From: Phallus indusiatus
Taxonomy: Eukaryota > Basidiomycota > Agaricomycetes > Phallales > Phallaceae
Length of the DNA: 64,000 nucleotides
NCBI GenBank assembly: GCA_027605045.1
Contig: JAQFWX010000025.1
Coordinates: 124,001 to 188,000, forward strand
Reading direction: 5' to 3'
In this document: positions 45,398-64,000 of the stretch, one piece after another
How the letters are laid out: every line of letters begins with the position of its first letter
Position numbering within the stretch: the stretch's first letter is position 1
Notes under the pieces: model-generated
Databases searched by the model: none
Told to the model about the DNA's origin: nothing
Seen by the model: only the letters and a program-made list of their open reading frames with translations
Position numbers and translations under genes: made by a program

Positions 45398-48165
45398 ATG
45401 GCTCGGGCTGGTGCCGTTTCTTCCTCTCTTCGATCTCTGGTTACACATCCTCGCCCGTGTGCTGCCACTGCCAGTGCTCGATCTGCATCTCCACGTTGTT
45501 CCTGTTGTTATCCACGAATATTCACTCGTTCAAATTCAATGACTGTCGACGTTCTGTCTCGTAACGACGCGGCCGTTCATGCCAGCTTTCCTTCGCTCGG
45601 TGAGTCATTTTTGCGTTTTAGAGTCTGGTGTTCTTCTATCTTTACATAATCTTCGTGCTTCTTAGCACCCAATGGCACTGGTATTGGCAAAGGCTTGCTT
45701 CCCCCAGAGTTTTCACTAGCAAAGCATGGATTGCGGACTCTCACTCAAATGGTATCCCAGCCACGACTAACCTTGGTTGTTGACTGCATCTAAATCTACT
45801 ACTTTATAGCGAGAAAAGCAAACCCCATTGGAACGATATGTTTTCCTCAATGCATTGAAAGAAAGGGACCCGAAATTATTCTATCAACTACTGTTTGCCA
45901 ATATGCCTGTAAGTGACCTGCCCTTTGTGAATGCCATTTCTTATGCCGCTCTAATGTATAGGAAATGGTCCCTATATTGTACACTCCTACTGTTGGTACG
46001 TTTTGGTTATTTTGGTTTAACCTGATGTATAGACTCAATCGGGTTTGTAGGAGAGGCCTGTGTCAACTATTCGCATATATGGCGTCATCCCGAAGGGATC
46101 TACATCTCCCTTCGAGACAAGGGTCGCATTGAACAGATTCTTCGCCGCTGGACCAATGCCACCGATGCGCGCATAGCTGTCGTCACTGATGGTGCGTGCA
46201 TGAAGACTTTCACTCGTAATGCACCTAATCTGGCAACTGACTTTATAACAGGATCCAGAATTCTTGGTCTCGGCGATCTAGGCGCAAACGGCCTTCCGAT
46301 TGCTGTAGGCAAACTGTAGGTGTTTGTCAAGTTACCTGACGCCATACGGCTATTCAGACATACATACGCATGTCTTCTCTAGTGATCTGTACATCTCCGG
46401 CGCTGGGATTCGTCCAGAGTCGACAGTTCCAATCTGTCTTGACCTTGGAACAAATACTCAAAAGTACCTTGACGATCCATTGTATTTAGGTATCAGACAA
46501 CGTCGCCCTGAAGATGCAGAGGTAAGCATATCGTGCCTTTTTAAGATCCTATATCCCGATAGACTAACAAGAGGCGTTTGTAGATGGAAAGCTTTATGGA
46601 CGAATTCATGTCCGCAATGTCGACCGTCTTCCCTCATCTTCTTGTTCAATTCGAAGATTTTTCAACTGATAATGCCTTCAAATATCTTGAAAGGTACCGA
46701 AATAAATATCGAGTTTTCAATGATGATGTGAGTGTAGACTCGTTTGTCACTTGTTGATTGTGCCATAACGTTGCGTGTTCTAGATACAAGGCACGGGATC
46801 TGTCATCCTATCCGGATTTATCAACGCAGCGCGCATTGCCTCCGCAGCATCAAATCTTCCTCTCTCGGACCATCGCATCTTATTCTTTGGGGCAGGGAGC
46901 GCCGGGATTGGTGTAGCGAAGCAGCTCCTTGCCTTTTTCAAAGCTCAGGGACTGGATGAGGAAACAGCCAAGCAAAGGATCTGGGTGAAATCTTTTTTTC
47001 TTGTTTATGGCGTTACCTTTGACTAAATTTGTTTTTGGGGGTGTTAGACTGTTGACTCAAAGGGGTTAATTGTAGCTGATAGACCAGGTCTCCAAGAGCA
47101 CAAACACTGTGAGGGGCAAATGTTTTTCTCACTTCGGGTGACGATCCTAATTTGTGTATAGATTTTGCGCGAAAGGATTATCAGGGTCCAGCATTGACCA
47201 ACTTGGTTGATATCATTGATTATGTGAAACCAACCGCCTTGTTGGGACTGAGCACTATCCAGGTGCCTCTTTTCCTTTCCTTTGAGAAATTATATTACTG
47301 GGAAGCTAAACAGTGTGTTTTCAGGGTGCTTTTAATAAAGCCGTTGTGGAGAAAATGACCAAATTGAACACTCGGCCCATCATTTTCCCATTATCAAATC
47401 CAATTAATTTATGCGAAGTTACTTTCCAAGATGCACTTGAGTGGTAAGTATTTTTATGTCGTTTATTTGAGTTTTGCGTTCGGTTCTTTTTCTTTCGGGA
47501 AGTATTTCTTCCGAAAAAAATAGCAATGGGTCTTAAACACCCTTTTCTTCTTTGTTGGACAAGGATGTCAACTGGTATACTGAACTTTGTTTCTTTATCA
47601 GGAGTGGAGGAAACGTTGTATTCGCGAGTGGAAGTCCTTACAAACCTTTGACATTTAAGGGACAAAAATATGAACCAGGTCAAGGAAATAACATGTAAGA
47701 ATAGCGCCTTTTGTCATCTGGCTTTGTTGATGATGATACTCGTCAAGGTACATCTTTCCTGCCCTGGGACTGGGCACAATTCTGTCACAGTCCAAACATG
47801 TTACAGACAACATGGTTGAGGCAGCGGCCAATGCCCTTGCACAGAGTCTTACGAGCGAGGAACACGCGTGTGGACTGGTATATCCTCGCTTGGAAAGAAT
47901 ACGCGAGGTCAGTGCGCAAATCGCATGTGGAGTGGTGAGAGCGGCGCAGGTTGATGTAAGTGGTTTATATTTTTTTATGAGTTGCTGGCACCAGCATGTT
48001 CTCAATATCATTCATTTGAATCCTGTGCTCTGTACACAGGGGGTTGATGGAGCGCCTGCGCTACGTGAACTGTCAGATGAGACATTGTTAGGATTCGTCG
48101 AATCGAAAATGTGGTCACCGGGGCGAGGACCTTTTGACGCCAGCACCAATTCAAGTCGACTTTAG
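45398..48165 (+). CDS. MAE1: NAD(P)-dependent malic enzyme, probably mitochondrial
   Basis: Oxidative decarboxylation of malate to pyruvate. The N-terminus ([20 protein letters not shown]) is Arg/Ser/Ala-rich and lacks acidic residues, consistent with a mitochondrial presequence, though a downstream start near [10 protein letters not shown] could give a cytosolic form. The malic domain reads [105 protein letters not shown], then [20 protein letters not shown]. The NAD-binding domain reads [58 protein letters not shown] and [10 protein letters not shown]. It ends [17 protein letters not shown]. At least thirteen short introns. NAD versus NADP preference was not decided. Confidence 0.93.
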
Positions 48166-48749
48166 TATATCTCGAAGCTTATTCGCTCTGTTGTATTTAT
48201 TTGAAATTTTCGTTCAAATCAGATAGTCTGGCTATACACATACTATAAATCAATCATTATTAATCAAAGGTTCTAGACTGAGCATCGCGAAAGCCATAAG
48301 TAAAGTTTGCAAAAAAAATAAATAAAACAAAAGAAAGTAGGAAGTATAAGAAAATGTGTACCCTCGTCGCCGACGTGACTCGCGTTGGTCTCGGGGTTTC
48401 CAAGCTTCGATATCATGCATCTCACTCAAAAAGGTGTCATGCTGCGCTGTATCCACGTCATAGAACTGTGGAGTCAGCGTGGAAACGAGACCCCGGAAAC
48501 CGGAGGTATCAGAGGTTGTTCTATTTTGGGAAATGATATTCGTTCATGGCGAACAGGACCTCGAAGACGCTGCTTTGATTAAACGTGCTGTGATTTCCCT
48601 TGTCTCTTTTCTCCAAACGCCCTCTTCCTCCTTGATTTTTCTTTTTCTTCCCTTCTCCTTTCATTCTCCCGGAATAATTTTTTTTGCACGCTCGACGCTT
48701 TCAACGACGTCGAGGACACTGAAGACGGCAGCACCACACTCATTGGCCA
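48166..48749. other. Intergenic region with pyrimidine-rich leader of KRE6 copy B
   Basis: About 580 bases. The last 150 bases are CT-rich, as often seen before highly expressed basidiomycete genes. No gene recognised. Confidence 0.55.
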
Positions 48750-50870
48750 ATGTCATCATCCGTCCAGCCGAAGGGACTAGGAACATACGCCACTGTTCCT
48801 CAGACACAGACACACGACTCGTATTCTCGCCAGCCTTCGCCTCTTCCTAGTGCATCTTCCACACCTCTCCCACCTGCAGCTGGGGGTTATTCAACCCTGG
48901 AGACCGACTCTATCGTCAGCATGCCTCATCCTCACTCAGAATCAGGTCACCATTCTCCAGCATTGAGCAGTAGCGCCTCGGAGCTTGGTTTGTTGGGCCC
49001 ACAGTCAGGGGTGAGACAACGACAGCCAATTCCGGTGCGTCCTCATCGCGTTGTTTGCTATGCAAGACTCTAATAAGTTTTTCTGAATGCAGTACGACTC
49101 TTTTTCCCGTAGCCCTTCTTATCGACACTCGAGACTCAGTACCGCCGGTCTCTCGGACGCTTCCACTATTGGTATCCCGAACGAGTTACCACGAGGTACA
49201 AACCTGTACGGCTGGTCAGAGCAAGACATCGAGAACGATGACGCTTTACATGATATTGATGGTCCAGCTGATTTTTATCGAAAAAAGGCCTACCTTAGTG
49301 CTCGCGGTTGGGCCAACGTCGGGACTCTGGTCATTCTTATCGTCGGCTTGCTAACCCTCTTCACTGCCTATCCCATCATCCTATTCTTCACCAAACCCAA
49401 GCTACCTATCCAAGGGTTCAATCTAGGCGGTGCCAATGGTTCTGGACAGGTACCAATCTTGGCCGCCTTGCGTGGACCTATCGACCCGGACACGCCTTCG
49501 GAGGCAAGAACCAAAACGGGCCTATTTGATAACAAGGAATACCAGCTGGTATTTTCGGACGAGTTTAATCAAGATGGTCGGACGTTCTATCCTGGTGATG
49601 ATCCCTATTGGGAAGCTGTCGACCTTCACTATTGGCCAACAGGCGATTTGGAATGGTATACTCCGGAAGCTATCACAACCCAAAACGGTCAATTGCAAAT
49701 TACTATAACGGAAGTACTTAACCACGATTTGAATTTTATGTCTGGCATGTTGCAGAGTTGGAACAAATTTTGTTTCACCACGGGCATTCTTGAGGCGTCC
49801 ATCAGTTTACCTGGGGATGCCGTAACTCCTGGTTTTTGGCCCGGTTTTTGGTCGATGGGCAATCTTGGCCGACCAGGGTACGGTGCCACCACAGATGGAA
49901 CATGGCCGTATTCCTATGATGCTTGCGATACGGGTACCCTTCCCAATCAAACGAAACCGGACGGTACACCTGCTGAGGCCTCTGGACTTTCTTTCTTGCC
50001 CGGTCAACGACTCAGTGCTTGTACATGTCCTGGCACCAATGTTCCTCAAGACCACCCAGGCCCAAGTGTTAGTACGGGTCGCGCAGCTCCTGAGATCGAT
50101 GTCATTGAAGCACAAATCGACACAACCAACCGGGAAGGTCAAGCATCGCAGTCGTTCCAGATTGCTCCATTCAATTTCCATTATCAATTCAATAATGCTA
50201 CCGATGCCGTCAATATCAACAATCCCAATACCTCTTTCACTAATAACTTTAAAGGTTCTCTCTTCCAACAAGCTGTTAGTATTGTTACAGAATTAGGGAC
50301 GGGACCGTATGGTGGGAATGCCTTCCAAACGTATGGATATGAGTGGTTTTCGAATCCTAGTAATAGAGCTCAGGGATATCTCGCGTGGTATGTCGGTGAC
50401 AGCCTTACTTGGAGTATGAATGAGAAGGCTGTCGGTCCCGACCCATCTTTGGATATGTCACAGAGACTCATACCAGAAGAGCCGATGGTAAAAACATTAT
50501 TCATAATTGTTTGCAAGAGATATATAATTAATCCAATATTTCCAGCATATCGTCCTCAACTTGGGCATGTCCCCCGGTTTCCAACCCGCTGATTTTCAGA
50601 ATCTCAAATTCCCCGCAACGATGTTTATTGATTATGTGCGAGTATATCAGTTACCCGGTACATCAGATGGAACCACTTGCGACCCTAAGTCGCATCCTAC
50701 GGCCGATTATATCCAAGCTCACATTGACGCTTATTCAAATCCGAATTTGACAACATGGGATCAGGTATGTTGAATTACATTTTGGTTGGGCTCACTTAAC
50801 CTGATTTTAATTCCCTATCAAGGCCGGATATCCAAAACCAGGAAACAGTTTGCTAGGTCAATGTACATGA
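48750..50870 (+). CDS. SKN1/KRE6-family beta-1,6-glucan synthesis protein, copy B
   Basis: Paralogue of copy A on the opposite strand. It starts MSSSVQPKGLGTYATVPQTQ with a Ser/Pro-rich cytosolic tail (about 200 residues, including GTNLYGWSEQDIENDD). The membrane segment is VGTLVILIVGLLTLFTAYPI. Lumenal domain: QGFNLGGANGSGQVPILAAL, LVFSDEFNQDGRTFYPGDDP, YWEAVDLHYWPTGDLEWYTP and LQSWNKFCFTTGILEASISL. PGFWPGFWSMGNLGRPGYG and APEIDVIEAQID carry the GH16-type acidic motif. It ends FIDYVRVYQLPG, HPTADYIQAHID and AGYPKPGNSLLGQCT with stop 50868-50870. Only three introns are needed: after PIP, after EEPM and before AGYP. The large middle exon (49093-50487) is uninterrupted where copy A has several introns. 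Confidence 0.93.
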
Positions 50871-51774
50871 TTTAGGAATGCAGCATTATGACCCGCGCAT
50901 CTTATTTATTCCTGGTCACCATCATTGTACATATTCGACTTGCAGCTATCGTTGTACTCTTACGTTCGCCGACCCACCTCATCACGCGTCACTTTCATCT
51001 TCTATTTTCACGAATCCCCTGTCTAACTGTACATTGACAATATCTCATGCCACTTCCGATTCTATCCCTCACCGTTCGCCGCAGCTGTTGTGGGTACCCC
51101 ATTCGTCCTCCATAGTACCTTCTTTTTAGCAATTTTATCATACCAATGGCCGCTCACCTTGCAATTTTATCACCTTACTGAACCATGGACGTCTTTGACT
51201 TTAGACTGTTTTCCTAGCTTTCCAATTCTTTCATTGTCCCTGGAGACCATATTTTCATTCCTTTCAGACTTTCTCCAGGCTTATTCCGTACTCCCCTTCT
51301 TTTCATTTCATTTTTTCGTCCTGCCGTTTCATATTACAGTGGACTCATGGACTCTCATTCAACGGTTATGTCGAACTTTTTTATTTACTTTCATTCATTC
51401 TTTACATATCACCGACATTATCCTCTCAAAATGGTTAAAATTGTTACTCTTTGACACACCCACTACCTACTTTAGTACTTACATTATTGAATACAATATC
51501 AACGACGGCATTTAGTTTTAAGCTTTCTCTTACGCATACATCTTATTTTTTTTCTATTAGAGTTCTTTATATGATTTCCGCTCTGGTGTTCTATTCTAGA
51601 GCACTAATATCAAAATAAAATATATAAGACCGCTTTCTGCCAATATTCTCTCGTAAATAGTACATTAGCTTCCAGTTGCAACCTTTGCTCGATGTCTCAT
51701 AGCGTGACGACCGCGTGACATAAGTCACCTCGAAACTTTTTGGAGTCCGACTAGATACTACCCGCCACCAAGAT
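50871..51774. other. Intergenic region, KRE6 3' end and PRP8 promoter
   Basis: About 900 pyrimidine-rich bases. A plus-strand open frame of 141 codons (51090-51515) is hydrophobic and T-rich with no domain, and is treated as non-coding. No repeat or RNA gene was recognised. Confidence 0.55.
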
Positions 51775-60590
<8,816 letters not shown>

Positions 60591-60753
60591 AAAAATTGTA
60601 GTATTACCAGACTATTGATGTACATCATGTGTTAAATATATATAGGAATTGCTGTGTGTAAGCGTCAATTGCCATTCGTTGAATTGAAACGATCGGGTTT
60701 AATTTTCTCTCATTCGTGTCCGATGCTACTACTTGCTTTACACCGTTCTCGAC

Positions 60754-63700
60754 ATGACTGACGTTCTCAAACATGCTAGTGGTCAACGCCGTTCGTCGAC
60801 CTATCTCGCTTTTCCTCTGTCTCTCTTCCGTCGCCGCCATTCCACACAGTCGTATCAAAGCTCGCCACCACCTTCGACTTTGGCGAGTAATGACCCCCTC
60901 TCAGAAGTTATGGAAATCGGGCAAAGCAGCTCTACGTCTCAACATACATATAGTCATGCCGACGACCCGATACCCATATCGCCGGAGGACGAGGAGCGAG
61001 AGCGTCTGCGCGATGCCGCCGCGCAGTCACTAGGGCTCAATCTTAATGCTCTTAGCGACGACACTCCCGAGAATGCTGAATCGTCAGAATCTTCTCTTTC
61101 ACGACAACTATCGAAACCCCCAAATACTATATCATACGCCAGTGTTTATGAAACTAGCTCCCAAAGATCCGGCTTGCTCTCATCGTTGGCAACGACTTCG
61201 CCAAACCCCATGATCTATAGCCCGCAGTCATTTAACATGCCAACGAAACTGCCCCCATATCCTTGCTCGTATTCTGAACTTGCTCCTTTTATCCAGATAA
61301 GCTCGTCGTACTTGAAATTCGCTGCCGGTACCACAAACACCACCCATGCCAGCAATGGCCTTGCTTTCATCTCTCTTCCGAAGCGTTCCAAGTCTACGAA
61401 AACTCACTGGAAATTGTATTATGTTGTTCTTACCGTACCACGTGAATACGGATCGCGCGCGTTGCCATCTATGAAGCATTCGTCCTTTTCACCGTCCCTT
61501 CCACAGTCCCCTCCCTACACCAGTAGCAATAGCAGCTTTCACTCCCTGACGAGTCCCAATCATTTTCATAGGAGAAACTCACCGCCACCCTCATCATTTA
61601 CACCAAGTCACTCGTATCTACACTTGTTCAAATCCGAGCATCCAACTCGAGACGAGGTGGAAATTGACAGGCTGGAAATCAACGAAGACACTGTCGTTTA
61701 TATTGCAGACATGGAACTGTCAGGGAAGAAGGGCCTTATCAAAGTCATTGGTCGACATGTTGGTGCTACCACTACCACCACGAATGACGAAGAACTCAAT
61801 CGTACGCTTTGGATTCTGAAATATCCGTCTCCAAGGGAGACAACGAATCCAGCTCCAAACAATAAAGTGATCTATCCTAATGAATCGGAGGTGCAACAGA
61901 GATGGGTCAAAGAGATCAAATCATCGGTTCTATCGCAACGTGCTGAACGCGCTGGTTTTCTTCATGCTTCCTCACAGCCGACCTCACCCCGTGCATCGTG
62001 GTCAAGCAATCCTGGTTCCTCATCGTCTCCTAGTAACCATGGATGGCATTTGCCCTTATCTCCTAACAGACAACTCTCGTTCTTCCCTCAACCTAGGCCC
62101 TCTCCTCCTATTCTTCCACCCCCGAATCCCAATCCCCGGTACGCAGAACATATTGGAGCAGCTCCTTCGGCTGTTTCCAGCATACATCCCACCTCAGCTC
62201 ATTCGTCCTCATCTCGGTTACACTCTTCTTCTGGTGCTTCAAAGCTTACCGGCTTGCGCAGTCTATTTCAATCCCCTACTGCGGGTGGTCAATCTGTCCT
62301 GAGAGATGATAGTTCCATCGCTACTAAAAACCGTGCCGCATCTCCAATGCGCACTGCTTCAAGACCTTCATCTAGGGATGGTGCGGGAAGCGTCTGGAGT
62401 GGAAATGGAGTTGGAATTCAAAGGACGACTATTAAGGAGGAAGAGAAAGATAGTACCGAAATGCCGCGACACAAGGACATTCACCCTTTAGCCCCGGATG
62501 AGCCGACCGAAGATTACACGTCTTTCTTGAAAAGATTGAATACGAGGATGAAGGATTCGCTTAAGGCCAAAGAAAAGGAGAAGATTAAGAGACGTCCCAA
62601 AAGTACAGGTGCTGTTTCTGACAACCCGTCAGCGAGCGAAACCGTGGATATGCCCGACATGTCAACACAACCTACAACAGACCAGAATGGGCTCGCATCT
62701 GAAAAGGCCTCTCAGTTCCACCTTGCCGTCAAACGTCCTAGCTCTCCTAACAACGATATGAGTGTAGCCTCGATATACAGTCAAAGCAGCGCCCAAGATA
62801 ATACAGCAAGGGAAACGCGGTCCTCGAGACATAGTCATAAAAGGAGCGCGTCGACGGGGACGGTTGGTACTTCTCTTTTTCAAACTGGACCAAATCAGAA
62901 TGTCGCGGAGTGGATAGTATCGACTACACAGGCTCAAGCACAAGGAGAGCCCCGAACTGATAAAGACCTTACAGATATGCTAGCGAATCACAACCGACTC
63001 CGCCATAACGACAGACTGAGCATAGGCGAATCACTAGTCATTTCCCTCTCGCTGAAACCACGGCCTCGAAGTCAGCGTCGATCGACTACCATCAATGCGC
63101 TTGCTGCATCGGCATTGAAAGAGGGCTGGTCATTTCCTCCTCCTGACAATTCCGCTACTGTTCCTTCTGATGGGACTGAAACACCGGGCCGCACGCACCC
63201 TTATTCTCATCCTCAGGCTGAAACTTCATCGGATATTGCGCCATTTTCAATAGTTGAAGGTAGTCATCTCCTCGTAATAAAAAGCTTTTTCGTGTTTTGA
63301 CCGAGTTCTACTGTAGAATCTCATGATCCATCCCAGACGTACTCGTTTATCTCTCCTCCCGCTTCCATCCCGCCATCCGTCAGAAGTTCAGTAGATTTCA
63401 AGTCGCGTGAAAAAAGGACTTCTCAAACAATGTCTAAGAACGCGAACCTCGAGAAATCTATCCCTCATCACGAAGGCGAAAATAGGAGTACTGGTGGATC
63501 TTCCGGTACCGAAAAGGATACACATACGAATCACAATGAACAGGATTGCGCGCCTCGTTCGACTCCTGCTAAACCAGCTCGCTTGTCCTCCATCCTAAAT
63601 TCTACAAGCTCTTCTTTTAGACACTCAACTCCTCTTTTATACAAGCGAGTCTCAGCCCCTCCTGCTTCTTCATCCTTGTCTAACCCCATCGCTGATATCC

Positions 63701-64000
63701 TTCCACCCCTCCGTCCACCTCCATCTTTCGCTCCACCGCCCCCACCGTCGGATTCATTTACGGCCAATGGGAATACTCGCAACTCCGAAGAATCCATTGC
63801 GGGTACAAAGGCTATCTCCGAAATGGGACATGTAGCGAAAGACACCGTTAGCGCATCTGGGTCCGCTGGAAAAGGCATAGAAGGATCTTCCCTTTCCCGT
63901 TCATTTCGTTTGTCGCTAAATCCGTCACCTCCGCCTACACAACCTCTCCCACCACGTCCTGATGAAATAACTGTGAATGGTACAATCACAATTGTGGAGT
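60754..64000 (+). CDS. PH-domain-like, Ser/Pro-rich protein (3' truncated by the window edge)
   Basis: Unnamed protein, possibly a membrane-lipid or Rho-signalling adaptor. It starts MTDVLKHASGQRRSSTYLAF. A Ser-rich lead is followed by a pleckstrin-homology-like segment: SSYLKFAAG, KTHWKLYYVVLTVPREYGS, SYLHLFKSEHP, DRLEINEDTVVYIADMELSG, KKGLIKVIGRH, RTLWILKYPSP, then VQQRWVKEIKSSVLSQRAER, which resembles the final PH helix. A long insertion (MKHSSFSPSLP...) interrupts the domain. The rest is low-complexity Ser/Pro/Thr-rich with a short basic coiled segment (DSLKAKEKEKIKRRPKS). An intron near 63260-63316 joins SIVE to ESHDPSQTYSFIS, and coding continues past the window end. PH assignment is by pattern; other folds are possible. 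Its start lies 163 bases after the PRP8 stop. Confidence 0.75.

Noticed and set aside
51090..51515. 141-codon hydrophobic open frame between KRE6 copy B and PRP8
   Set aside because: Arises from T/C-rich non-coding DNA, which produces hydrophobic frames by composition alone; no family motif.

Overview
The window is nuclear DNA of a filamentous basidiomycete, most likely Agaricomycotina. Genes are tightly packed and rich in short introns of about 45-75 nt with GT(A/G)NGT-type donors and (T/C)AG acceptors. The protein set is fungal: SKN1/KRE6 beta-glucan genes, a Zn2Cys6 regulator, isocitrate lyase and PRP8. No prokaryotic feature, CRISPR array, intact transposon or convincing tRNA was seen. 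All exon joins were made by eye from reading frame, splice consensus and remembered family motifs, so internal exon edges are less certain than gene identity.

Layout, left to right. 1-4.2 kb: two tandem MFS transporters, the first cut by the window edge. 5-13 kb, plus strand: isocitrate lyase, ALG7-type GlcNAc-1-P transferase, a sugar-lactone-oxidase-like flavoprotein and F-actin capping protein alpha. 13.1-14.4 kb, minus: GRASP Golgi protein. 14.4-17.5 kb: 3.1 kb with no supportable gene. 17.5-25.6 kb, plus: an intronless mitochondrial helical-repeat protein, a Zn2Cys6 transcription factor and the SUMO E1 subunit AOS1. 25.7-43.7 kb, minus: ULP2-type SUMO protease, a SKN1/KRE6 protein, a secreted GH16 glucanase, SMC6, a single-pass membrane protein with an apparent frameshift, and MUS81. 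45.4-64 kb, plus: malic enzyme, a second SKN1/KRE6 paralogue, PRP8 and a PH-like protein cut by the right edge.

Functional themes. SUMO and genome stability: AOS1 and ULP2 are convergent neighbours, and SMC6 and MUS81 lie within 20 kb. Beta-glucan wall assembly: two SKN1/KRE6 paralogues and a GH16 hydrolase. Carbon metabolism: isocitrate lyase and malic enzyme. Secretory pathway: ALG7 and GRASP.

The most unusual signal is a set of micro-exons. Several genes need exons of 10-24 nt to keep frame, and some of these carry functional motifs: the P-loop of SMC6, the flavin-site motif of the oxidase, and the arm before the zinc cluster. PRP8, the core splicing factor, has two in a row. Two introns appear to use GC-AG splice sites. 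I found no clearly undescribed multi-gene system.
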